From NCBI GenBank assembly GCA_947307005.1, contig CAMZHY010000239.1:1-6132 (forward strand): a stretch of 6,132 bases of DNA, in the 5' to 3' direction. The notes below the pieces were generated by a model that was not told the origin of the DNA, made no database searches, and saw only the letters and a list, made by a program, of their open reading frames with translations. The DNA is from an uncultured Planctomycetaceae bacterium (GTDB lineage Bacteria > Planctomycetota > Planctomycetia > Pirellulales > Thermoguttaceae). A program made the translations under genes and the position numbers. This document shows, one piece after another, positions 1 through 6,132 of the stretch. How positions within the stretch are numbered: position 1 is the stretch's first letter; every line of letters starts with the position of its first letter.

Positions 1-457
1 TCAATGTTTTGCTCGTCGAGAGTTGACCGTAATCTGGGTCGAGTTCAAGCGTCTTCCCCTTGAGCGAATCGGCGAAGGTTATCGTCGCGCCGGATTCGGC
101 ATACTCGAACGCTTCGCGCAACGAAGTCACCCCGTCGTACTCGTCGAAAACGTCCTCCGCCGTCGTCACGACGATCAAAGGCGTGGCGGCTAGCGTCGAG
201 GATTCGGAGTTCGCGTTGTCGACGCCGTCAAGCGTGGAGTCGGAAAGATCGAGAACGTCGACGGCGTTACGGTAGGAGCGAATATCCGCAGTTTCGGCAG
301 CTAACAATTCGCAACCGGGCGCGACGCTGAGGAGTTCGCGCGACTCGAGGCTTTCAAGGCGCAGCGCGCGGGTTTGAGGGCGCTGCGCGAGGGGATTTCG
401 TTCCTTTCGAGACGTCATATTTTCGACAAGCGCAACGGCAAGGGACAACTTTTTCAT
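1..457 (-). CDS. N-terminal part of a planctomycete LExLExRxLLS / CSLREA-type surface protein (partial)
   Basis: The minus strand is open without a stop from the ATG at 457-455 to the left edge of the window, giving 152 residues of a protein that continues outside. Seen: a short basic and hydrophobic start (MKKLSLAVALV), a basic stretch (about 15-33), the motif LESLESRELLS at 34-44, a Ser/Asp/Thr-rich linker (about 45-92), then a beta-rich segment with TSLREAFEYA at 111-120 and GATITFADSLKGKTLEL at 123-139. From family knowledge, LEPR-xLL-like motifs mark the N-termini of large planctomycete exported proteins, and CSLREA-like segments begin right-handed beta-helix or repeat regions of surface proteins. 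A surface, adhesin-like or polysaccharide-related role is inference. The ATG is chosen because GAGGG lies 7 nt upstream; an alternative ATG at codon 14 has no such support. Most of the protein, and so its function, is unseen. Confidence 0.82.
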   Translation of the reverse strand, partial: MKKLSLAVALVENMTSRKERNPLAQRPQTRALRLESLESRELLSVAPGCELLAAETADIRSYRNAVDVLDLSDSTLDGVDNANSESSTLAATPLIVVTTAEDVFDEYDGVTSLREAFEYAESGATITFADSLKGKTLELDPDYGQLSTSKTL

Positions 458-464
458 AACGGAA

Positions 465-469
465 CCCTC
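465..469 (-). promoter_or_regulatory. Shine-Dalgarno GAGGG of the LExLExRxLLS gene
   Basis: On the minus strand GAGGG is followed by a 7-nt spacer and then the ATG at 457-455. This is near-ideal spacing and fixes the start of the partial surface-protein gene. Confidence 0.7.
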
Positions 470-566
470 AAAAAGTGGTTCGACCTCGAAATACTTTTCG
501 GTTGACGAGCAATACCTTTTACGACGACGGTTTGGCGAAACCCGTCGATCCGACAACATTTTCGGT

Positions 567-585
567 ACGATTATAACGAAATCGT
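567..585. repeat. Inverted repeat ACGATT-N7-AATCGT over the -10 box
   Basis: Perfect 6-bp arms at 567-572 and 580-585 with a 7-nt centre ATAACGA span 19 bp and overlap the predicted TATAAT box of the leftward gene. The size and position fit a repressor operator. The arms are short, so chance is possible. Confidence 0.3.
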
Positions 586-597
586 CGTATAAGTCCA
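570..597 (-). promoter_or_regulatory. Predicted sigma70-type promoter for the surface-protein gene
   Basis: Read on the minus strand, TGGACT (597-592; 4 of 6 matches to TTGACA) is separated by 16 nt from a perfect TATAAT (575-570). Transcription would start near 563 and leave a leader of roughly 105 nt before the ATG at 457. The inverted repeat ACGATT/AATCGT (567-572 and 580-585) covers the -10 box and could be an operator. Confidence 0.5.
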
Positions 598-746
598 CCC
601 TTGTTTTTCTCCTTTCTAAGCGAGAGCCGACAAAGAAACGCCTCCGAAAGGTTGAAGTCGGCGGGGGCGTATAGTAGACTCTGAGGGAGATTGAAAATCG
701 CTTGGTCAAGAGCCGACGGTCGTCGTTTGCGGGATTCTCCTCAAGA

Positions 747-780
747 CGACTTTTCCGGTTTTTGTCGAAGGGAAACGTCG
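747..780. repeat. Imperfect inverted repeat in the leader of the regulator gene
   Basis: CGACTTTTCC (747-756) and GGAAACGTCG (771-780) are complementary at 9 of 10 positions around a 14-nt centre, ending 28 nt before the ATG at 809. It could be an autoregulatory operator or a leader hairpin. It is not followed by a T-run, so it is not a typical terminator. Confidence 0.35.
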
Positions 781-796
781 CTGGATTTTGAGGAAT

Positions 797-801
797 AGAG
801 G
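797..801 (+). promoter_or_regulatory. Shine-Dalgarno AGAGG that selects the ATG at 809
   Basis: AGAGG is followed by a 7-nt spacer and the ATG at 809-811. It favours this start over the in-frame TTG at 788, which has no comparable ribosome binding site and would add seven non-conserved residues (MRNRGRV). Confidence 0.65.
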
Positions 802-808
802 TCGCGTT

Positions 809-1990
809 ATGGCATTTCAACCGCCTCGGGTCGCGCTACTAATAGAGACGTCGAGAAGTTACGGGCGCAGCGTTCTTCGCGGGGTCGCTCGGTATTCGCG
901 TTTACATGGTCCTTGGAATTTTCTGTTGACGCCGGGCGACTTCGCGCAGGCGCCGCCGCAAATGCGCGATTGGCATGGCGACGGCGTGATCGCGCGAACG
1001 CTCGATCAAAGTATGGCGGAAACGCTTCTTGACATGGAGATACCGACGGTTTTTCTCGATTATCCCGTCGATAATCTTCCGCGCCAGAAATGCAAGAAAG
1101 AACGATGCGCCGATTTGACGAGCGATTCGGTCGGCGCGGCGCAGATGGCGGCGAACTATTTGCTGGGAAAAGGACTGACGCGTTTCGCCTACGCCGGGTA
1201 TCCGTTCCAACGCTGGTCGATCATCCGTGAAGAGGCGTTTTGCGACGCGATCGCGTCCGCAGGCTACGAGACGATCGTCTACCGTCCGCCGCTTCGTTTC
1301 GGACGTCCTTTGCGCTGGGAGAAAGAGGAGCCGTTTTTGCGCGATTGGCTCAAAGCGCTTCCGAAGCCGATCGGCGTCATGGCATGCAACGACCAGCGCG
1401 GACGCGAACTTCTCGACGCCTGCGAACTCGCGGGGATCAACTCGCCGGAACAGCTTGCCGTCATCGGCGTCGACGCGGACGAACTCCTCTGCGATCTCTG
1501 CTCGCCGCCGCTCACGAGCGTCGCGCTCAATGCGGAGAAGGGCGGCTATCTCGCCGCGCAGACGCTCGATCAGATGATGAAGGGAGAAACGCCGACGTCG
1601 CGCCATCTTCTCGTCGAGCCGATCAACGTCGTCGAACGTCGTTCGACCAATATCGAACTCGTCGAAGACGAAGACGTCGCCGAGGCGCTGCGGCTGATTC
1701 ATACTGGGAGTCTCGAAACGCTGACCGTCGAACGCGTCGCCCGCGAGATTCCCATCTCGCGCCGACAGCTCGAGGTGAAATTCCGCAAATATCACGGTAG
1801 AACGATGCTCGAGGAACTCCAACTCGTCCGAATCGAACGCGCCAAACAGTTGCTACGTGAAACGGACGCGTCGATGGAACGCGTCGCCAAGACTGTCGGC
1901 TTCAGCGCGACGAGCTACTTTCTCCAAACCTTCCGCCGCCGCGTTGGGCTTTCTCCGTCCAAATATCGCCACGAAATGCGCGGCGAGTGA
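809..1990 (+). CDS. XylR-like AraC-family transcriptional regulator with LacI/GalR-type ligand domain
   Basis: A 393-residue cytoplasmic regulator expected to bind a small ligand, probably a sugar, and to activate or repress nearby promoters. Residues about 6-280 form a periplasmic-binding-protein-like domain: DWHGDGVIA (54-62), WSIIREEAF (136-144), ACND (192-195), VIGVDADE (218-225), PPLTSV (233-238) and VERRST (275-280) follow the order seen in E. coli XylR. Residues about 285-393 form an AraC DNA-binding domain with two helix-turn-helix units, starting near LTVERVAREIPISRRQLE (305-322) and MERVAKTVGFSATSYFLQ (356-373), and ending with the typical GLSPSKYR (380-387). The length is practically that of E. 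coli XylR. Planctomycetes carry many such paralogs with unknown ligands, and no xylose gene is visible here, so no gene symbol is given. It is divergent from the surface-protein gene and convergent with the HzsA-related gene. It ends in TGA shortly before a terminator. Confidence 0.93.
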   Translation: MAFQPPRVALLIETSRSYGRSVLRGVARYSRLHGPWNFLLTPGDFAQAPPQMRDWHGDGVIARTLDQSMAETLLDMEIPTVFLDYPVDNLPRQKCKKERCADLTSDSVGAAQMAANYLLGKGLTRFAYAGYPFQRWSIIREEAFCDAIASAGYETIVYRPPLRFGRPLRWEKEEPFLRDWLKALPKPIGVMACNDQRGRELLDACELAGINSPEQLAVIGVDADELLCDLCSPPLTSVALNAEKGGYLAAQTLDQMMKGETPTSRHLLVEPINVVERRSTNIELVEDEDVAEALRLIHTGSLETLTVERVAREIPISRRQLEVKFRKYHGRTMLEELQLVRIERAKQLLRETDASMERVAKTVGFSATSYFLQTFRRRVGLSPSKYRHEMRGE

Positions 1991-2016
1991 CGCTCGCGTT
2001 TTCATTTAGAGAACGG

Positions 2017-2057
2017 AAACGGCGCTTCCAAGGCAAATCTTGGAAACGCCGTTTTTT
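2017..2057 (+). terminator. Rho-independent terminator between convergent genes
   Basis: Arms 2017-2032 and 2039-2054 form a 16-bp stem with one C-A mismatch and a 6-nt loop (gcaaat), followed on the plus strand by six T residues (2052-2057). It lies 26 bp after the regulator's stop. Read on the minus strand, the mismatch becomes a G-U pair, so the stem is complete, and it is followed by the weaker U-rich tract TTTCCGTTCTCT. It may therefore also terminate the HzsA-related transcript. Confidence 0.88.
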
Positions 2058-2080
2058 ACGTGATCGAACTTCGACGAGCG

Positions 2081-4522
2081 TTATTGCAACGCAGGCTCCT
2101 TAACGCGTTCGCCCTTAAGCTGTTTTGCCTGTTCGTCGAGTTTGTACACGCCGTAGAAGGGGACGTTCAGGTCGCACCACATCATGAGCGTTCGGTATTC
2201 TTCGTCGGTTAGTCCGACGTCTTTATGGTTTTCGTCGACGATAATTTTGGAGAAGGGCGAAATATCGGCGCCGCATTCGCCGGGGACGGTGACGATTTCT
2301 CGGAAGGTCGAGCCGCCCCATTCGTACCATTTCATGTAGTTCATGAGCTGGTTGTAACTGCGCGTAAAGGGCGCTTCTTCGCCGCTCGTCAGATCGGGCG
2401 CGGAGGCGCTTTCCGTTCCGTCGTGGCATTTGACGCAGCGTCTATCGAGAATCGGCTGGATCAGACGCGGGTAGGAGAACGGCCTGGCGTCGTCGGGACC
2501 GGGCGCGATCTTCGACGGTTCGCGCAGGGAGGCGAGGCTGCGCTTCGCCGCGTCGTTCGTCAGCGTCGTTTGCGCCTGCTCATGGCACCCGACGCAACCC
2601 CGATTTTCGCCCGGTTGCAGATAGACGATGCTCCTCATCGATTGAACCGCTTTGCCGTCTTCGTCGACCGCTTGGAAATAGAGAGGAACCCGCGCCGGCG
2701 CCGTGAAGTGCGCGCTCCCGTCCTCTTCGACGGGAACCGTCCCTAGGAACATCCTCGCGTTGGCGGAACCGGGACGACCGACGCGCGGACGGTCGGACTG
2801 ATAATCGGGCGCCTTGGGGAGCAACTGAACGACGCGCAACTCCTTAATCTTGCGATCCTGCGGGAAGGGCAGAAGACTTTCGTAGACGTTTGAAAGGACG
2901 AAAGTCCCCGTCTCCCCGTCTTGGTTTTCGACCGCCGACGGGATAATTTCAGGTTTTTCGCGCTGAACGAGAGGAATCGGATAGAGGCACGACTCCTCGG
3001 AGTCCCTGTTTTCATAGAGAAGTTCAAGGTTTCCGAACCGGTCGCCATAGTAGATTCCGAGCTTGCCGCACTGACGCGTTCCCGCCAAATAACCGCCGAG
3101 CGGATCGTGGCTGTACGAGACGATCCAAGAGTCTTCCGAAAGGGGGAACGGACTGAAATAGTAGCGGTTGCAGATTCGATTTTCCGCGCCCTCGACTTCG
3201 GGGAGGGGAATATCGGGGGTGAGAAACTCGATCGACGACAAATCGTCTTTGCCCGAAACCGGGTCGTATCGCATTTTTGACGGATCGAAGAGAAGAATCG
3301 TCCCTCCCACGTCGAGATGATGCGAGCCGCCGAGGAACATGACTTTATTCGAGTCGGGAACCGCCTTTCCCTGATAGCAGGCGTTGACGTCGAAGGTGTA
3401 GTTTCCGAAATAAATCGCCGAGTTCGTCCCGTCGGGGTTCGTCGTCCACAGCCCGTGATGGTGCGACGCGGAGCGGTCGACGTAGTCCCAGCGCGTGTAG
3501 AGGACGCGCCCGTCGTTCAGAAACGTCGGCTGCCATTCGTTCGTTTCATGCCACGAGAGACACGTTACGGATTTGTCGGCATTCAGTCGATGGAGCGTAT
3601 GAACGTTGAGAGGTTCGTAATGCCCGTGACACCGTCCGTAGCCGCCGCGCCGTGTCGAGACGAAGATCAGCGATCCGTCGGGCGCTTCGACGGGATCGAA
3701 GTCGTCCTCGCACCCTTCGGTGAGACGCTCGACTTTTCGGTCTGCGAGCGTCATTTTATAGAGGTTGAACTTCCCTTCCGGGTCTTTCATATAGTTTGTC
3801 GCAAAGTCCTCGACGTACGGGAGCTTCATCAGGGCGTCGACGTTTGTTTCCGGCTGGTCGTCGCTCTGAACTTTTGAGAAGTCGGCGAAGGAGAAATAGA
3901 CAGTTTTCGCGTCGTAAGAAAGGGAGAGCGTCTGAAAGACGCCGCGCGGAAAAAGTCCGTCCGTCACGGGTTCCGTTTCAAAGGATTTGCCCGGCTCCTT
4001 GAGGATATAAACGCCGCCGCCGTTCATCCCGCATTTATTGTAATAGTAGGAAAGGAATTCATGGAGCATCTGCCATGTAAACCGCTCCTCTTTCAGAAAA
4101 ACAATAGGCTGTCCCGATACGGCGGGGTCGCTCAAAAGGAGCGCGCGGAGTTTGCCGCGCAGAGCGAGATAGCGTTCAAGGGCGCCCATAAGTTCGGGCG
4201 CGTCGTCCGCGTCGTCGCCGTCCGCGAGGAACGTTCGCGCCGCGTCGAGTTCGTCGCGGAGTTCGCCGAGCGCCGCGTCGTCGACCCAAGATTCGTCCTC
4301 GAACCGTTCTAAGCTCTTTTCGACTCGTTCGACGAGTTCGCTAAGCGCGTCGAGCGACGCGATTTCGCGTCCCTGTTCGCGCTCTTGACGCGCCCAATCG
4401 TTCACGAACGCGTCGCGATATTCTTTTTGCGGAGATTTCGCGGCGCAGAAGTTCGTCGCGCCGGACGCCGACCAGAACGCGAGCAACGCGAAAATAAGAA
4501 ACAATTTAGCGCGGTTTTTCAT
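2081..4522 (-). CDS. HzsA-related secreted diheme cytochrome-like protein
   Basis: An 813-residue protein. An N-terminal Sec-type signal (about 1-28: basic MKNRAK, hydrophobic core LFLIFALLAFW, small residues) sends it across the cytoplasmic membrane. A charged, probably helical region follows (about 32-130), then a beta-propeller-like body (about 135-500) with YYNKCGMNGGGVYILK (160-175), FVSTRRGGYGRC (287-298) and SWHETNEW (323-330). The middle and C-terminal part carries two c-type heme sites, CVGCH (643-647; DNA 2582-2596) and CVKCH (696-700; DNA 2423-2437). The end (PGECGAD at 747-753, H766, LNVPFYG at 785-791) resembles planctomycete cytochrome C-terminal modules; H766 is a candidate distal heme ligand. 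The overall order resembles the alpha subunit of hydrazine synthase (propeller, then heme domains), but no partner subunits are visible and the substrate is unknown. AGGA lies 8 nt before the ATG. Probably co-transcribed with the paralog 74 bp upstream. Confidence 0.9.
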   Translation of the reverse strand: MKNRAKLFLIFALLAFWSASGATNFCAAKSPQKEYRDAFVNDWARQEREQGREIASLDALSELVERVEKSLERFEDESWVDDAALGELRDELDAARTFLADGDDADDAPELMGALERYLALRGKLRALLLSDPAVSGQPIVFLKEERFTWQMLHEFLSYYYNKCGMNGGGVYILKEPGKSFETEPVTDGLFPRGVFQTLSLSYDAKTVYFSFADFSKVQSDDQPETNVDALMKLPYVEDFATNYMKDPEGKFNLYKMTLADRKVERLTEGCEDDFDPVEAPDGSLIFVSTRRGGYGRCHGHYEPLNVHTLHRLNADKSVTCLSWHETNEWQPTFLNDGRVLYTRWDYVDRSASHHHGLWTTNPDGTNSAIYFGNYTFDVNACYQGKAVPDSNKVMFLGGSHHLDVGGTILLFDPSKMRYDPVSGKDDLSSIEFLTPDIPLPEVEGAENRICNRYYFSPFPLSEDSWIVSYSHDPLGGYLAGTRQCGKLGIYYGDRFGNLELLYENRDSEESCLYPIPLVQREKPEIIPSAVENQDGETGTFVLSNVYESLLPFPQDRKIKELRVVQLLPKAPDYQSDRPRVGRPGSANARMFLGTVPVEEDGSAHFTAPARVPLYFQAVDEDGKAVQSMRSIVYLQPGENRGCVGCHEQAQTTLTNDAAKRSLASLREPSKIAPGPDDARPFSYPRLIQPILDRRCVKCHDGTESASAPDLTSGEEAPFTRSYNQLMNYMKWYEWGGSTFREIVTVPGECGADISPFSKIIVDENHKDVGLTDEEYRTLMMWCDLNVPFYGVYKLDEQAKQLKGERVKEPALQ

Positions 4523-4530
4523 CTGGAGTT

Positions 4531-4534
4531 TCCT
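4531..4534 (-). promoter_or_regulatory. Shine-Dalgarno AGGA of the 813-residue HzsA-related gene
   Basis: On the minus strand AGGA is followed by an 8-nt spacer and the ATG at 4522-4520. It lies in the 74-bp gap after the upstream paralog's TAA. That gap shows no hairpin with a T-run, which fits read-through transcription from one gene into the next. Confidence 0.55.
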
Positions 4535-4596
4535 GAACCTTTCGAGTGGGTTTTCAATGCGTTGGAAGCGCGTTCTGAACGATCTGCGGCGTCGCG

Positions 4597-6132
4597 TTAC
4601 TGTAATCGGGGAAGGTCGATTTTCTCACCGTTATGCTGTCGCGCCTGTTCGTCAGGATCGTAAACGCCGTAGAACGGGACGTTCGCGTCGAGCCATAGAT
4701 AGAGGGTTTGTCTATCTTCGTCGGAGAGTTTCACTGCGTCCGCATGAACCTCGTCGTCGATAATCGCGGCGATGGGACTCATGTCGGCGCCGCATTCGCC
4801 GGGAAGGGAGACGACGTCGTGAATCGAGGGACTCGTCCACTGATACCAGCGCAAATACGGTCGCAACTGGTTATAGGAGACGCTGAAGGCGCCCTCCTGA
4901 TCGCCGACGAGCGCGGGCTCGGGCGCGTCCTCCTTGCCGGAATGACATTCGACGCAGTTTTTGTCGAGGATCGGCTGAATCAGTCGCGGGAAGCTAAAGG
5001 GGCGGGAATCGTCGGGACCGGGTTTAAGCGCGGACGGAGTGCGAAGCGCGGCGGCGACTCGTTTTTCGGAGTTCGCGAAGGTCGTCTGCTGCTGTTCGTG
5101 GCATCCGACGCATCCGCGATTTTCACCCGGCTGGAGATAGACCTCGCTGAGCATCGTCTGCACGGCGCGTCCTTCTTCGTCAACCGCTTGGAAATAGAGC
5201 GGTTTACGCGCGGGCGCGGTGAAATACGCGCTTCCGTCCTCCTCGACGGGGACGGAGCCGAGATAGAGCCTCGCGTTGCCCGCGAAATCGTGGCCGACGG
5301 GTGGAACGTGCGCTTGGTGCGACGGGAACTTCGGCAGAAGCTGAAAAACGCGCAGTTCTTTGATTTTACGGTCGGTCGGGAAGGGCCAGAGAGACTCTTT
5401 GACGTCGAAGAGCGTAAAGGTTCCCGTCGCTCCGTCGTCGGTCGCGTCGGCGTTCGACGCGGTTTCGTCGGGGAGGAGCGAGGGAATCTTCGCGGGGATC
5501 GTTTCGCGTTCGCGCAGAATCAAGGGGTAGCGACAACTGTATTTTTCGTCCTCGTACATGAGTTCGAGATTGCCGAAACGGTCGCGATAATAGAGTCCGA
5601 GCTTGCCGCTTCCGACCGTGTCGGGCGTTAAATTACCGTCGGTCGTGAGGTAGCCGTTCGCCGGTTCGAAGCTGTAGGAAACGAGGAAAAAGTCTTCGGA
5701 GAGGGGCGTCGGTCCGTAGTAATACTGGCCGGGCAGGTTCCATTCTCCCGTTTCTTCGTTCAGGGTTTCGGGGAAGGGAATTTCGGGCGTGATCCGTTCG
5801 ATTGAATCGGGACGGTCCCAGCCGGATTCGGGATCGTATTTGACTTTCGTCGGGTCGAGAACGACGATTGAACCTCCAACCGCCGTATGGTGCGCGGTCG
5901 CGATGAAGACGATTTTGTTGGAATCGGGGATTGGACGCGGCTGGACGCAGGCGACGGGGCTTTCCGTGTAGTTGCCAAAGAGCGCGACGGCGCCGGTTCC
6001 GTCGGGGTTGGTCAGCCAGAGCCCTTGGAAGCGCGCGGCGTTTCGGTCGACGTAATCCCAGCGCGTGTAGACGATTCTTCAGTCGTCGAGAACGGCGGGG
6101 GTCCATTCGTTTGTTTCATGCCACGAGAGACG
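4597..6132 (-). CDS. Second HzsA-related diheme protein, 5'-partial, interrupted by an in-frame TGA (possible pseudogene)
   Basis: The frame runs from the right edge of the window to TAA at 4599-4597 and covers 511 positions. They correspond to residue 321 through the end of the neighbouring 813-residue protein; signal peptide and N-terminus lie outside. Conserved: SWHETNEW (near the edge), YTRWDYVDR, LYYRDRFGNLEL, GSVPVEEDGSAYFTAPAR, and heme sites CVGCH (DNA 5098-5112) and CVECH (DNA 4942-4956). PGECGAD and NVPFYG near the end are also kept. By eye, about two thirds of residues match the neighbour around the heme sites. A TGA at 6079-6081 breaks the frame after 17 visible codons. After it, 493 codons remain open with family-like sequence; the first downstream ATG (5559-5557) lies inside a conserved segment and is not a credible start. 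Function would match the neighbour's: an exported diheme protein of unknown substrate. Gene decay, a sequencing error, or read-through are all possible. Confidence 0.85.
6079..6081 (-). other. In-frame TGA replacing a conserved glycine codon
   Basis: Bases 6001-6132 align without any gap to 3431-3562 of the neighbouring paralog. In that alignment this TGA falls on the GGG codon of Gly338, within LNDGRVLYTR; here the surrounding reads LDD-stop-RIVYTR. A single G-to-T change from GGA would produce it. There is no frameshift. Confidence 0.85.

Larger units (their letters stand above)
458..808. other. Divergent intergenic control region
   Basis: These 351 bases separate two divergent genes and hold no convincing reading frame. 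They contain a good minus-strand promoter (570-597) with an inverted repeat over its -10 box, a second small inverted repeat CGAAA-tact-TTTCG (487-500), the octamer GAGCCGAC twice (624-631 and 710-717) with the complementary GTCGGC between them (657-662), and a near-palindrome (747-780) just before the regulator. For the plus-strand gene I see a possible -10 box TATAGT at 670-675 but no good -35, so its promoter is unresolved. Regulators of this family often act near their own gene, so operators here are plausible but not shown. Confidence 0.6.

Noticed and set aside
60..275. Plus-strand frame of 71 codons
   Set aside because: It lies opposite the well-supported minus-strand surface-protein gene, has Ser-rich low-complexity content and no ribosome binding site.
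788..808. TTG at 788 as the start of the regulator
   Set aside because: The ATG at 809 has a well-spaced AGAGG, gives a length close to E. coli XylR, and the extra seven residues show no family similarity.
902..1822. Long minus-strand frame (306 codons) opposite the XylR-like regulator
   Set aside because: The composition (Arg-rich, no recognisable motif) is that of an antisense shadow; the plus strand carries a full-length family match.
4597..5559. A separate 320-residue gene starting at the ATG at 5559
   Set aside because: The same frame continues upstream with clear paralog similarity, so the ATG is an internal methionine aligned with a Leu of the neighbour's LELLYEN.
4708..5631. Long plus-strand frame (307 codons) opposite the second HzsA-related gene
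   Set aside because: It is an antisense shadow kept open by the CGA/TCG-rich codon use. A similar shadow lies at 2225-2746 opposite the first paralog, as expected for related sequences.
6079..6081. TGA as selenocysteine or as a reassigned glycine codon
   Set aside because: The paralog has glycine here, not cysteine, and no obvious hairpin follows the TGA. TGA also acts as a normal stop at 1988-1990, where continued reading would enter the terminator hairpin, so a changed genetic code is unlikely.
2081..6132. A true anammox hydrazine synthase operon
   Set aside because: Only alpha-like genes are visible, in two copies, with a sugar-type regulator as neighbour; no beta or gamma subunit-like sequence is present in the window.
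1..6132. CRISPR array, tRNA, rRNA or insertion sequence
   Set aside because: No regularly spaced repeats, no cloverleaf or rRNA-like stretches, and no transposase-like frame or terminal inverted repeats were seen on either strand.

Overview
The window looks like a chromosomal segment of a planctomycete (Planctomycetota). Three things point there: a secreted-protein N-terminus carrying the LExLExRxLLS motif followed by a CSLREA-like segment, a XylR-type AraC regulator with a LacI-like ligand domain (a family expanded in planctomycetes), and two tandem secreted cytochrome-like proteins of the 'hydrazine synthase alpha (HzsA)-related' type. The DNA is moderately GC-rich by eye and very rich in CGA/TCG trinucleotides. 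This keeps many antisense frames open by chance.

Layout. (1) Bases 1-457, minus strand: the N-terminal 152 codons of a large exported or surface protein whose remainder lies left of the window. (2) Bases 458-808: a divergent control region with a good minus-strand promoter (TATAAT, 16-nt spacer, TGGACT) and several inverted and direct repeats. (3) Bases 809-1990, plus strand: a 393-residue XylR-like regulator, close in length and motif order to E. coli XylR. (4) Bases 2017-2057: a strong hairpin terminator between convergent genes. (5) Bases 2081-4522, minus strand: a complete 813-residue HzsA-related protein with a signal peptide, a propeller-like body and two CxxCH heme sites. (6) Bases 4597-6132, minus strand: a second HzsA-related paralog 74 bp upstream of the first, running off the window. 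Its frame carries one in-frame TGA at a position that is glycine in the neighbour.

How the parts may work together. The two HzsA-related genes are co-directional and closely spaced, so they are probably co-transcribed from a promoter outside the window; both are predicted periplasmic or surface redox proteins of unknown substrate. The regulator could act on the divergent surface-protein gene, on itself, or on genes outside the window; the sequence does not decide this. No HzsB/HzsC-like partner is visible, so the window gives no support for hydrazine synthesis.

The points most worth a second look are the in-frame TGA in the second paralog, the tandem diheme HzsA-like pair itself, and the partial surface-protein gene at the left edge, which is easy to miss because its reading frame has no stop inside the window.
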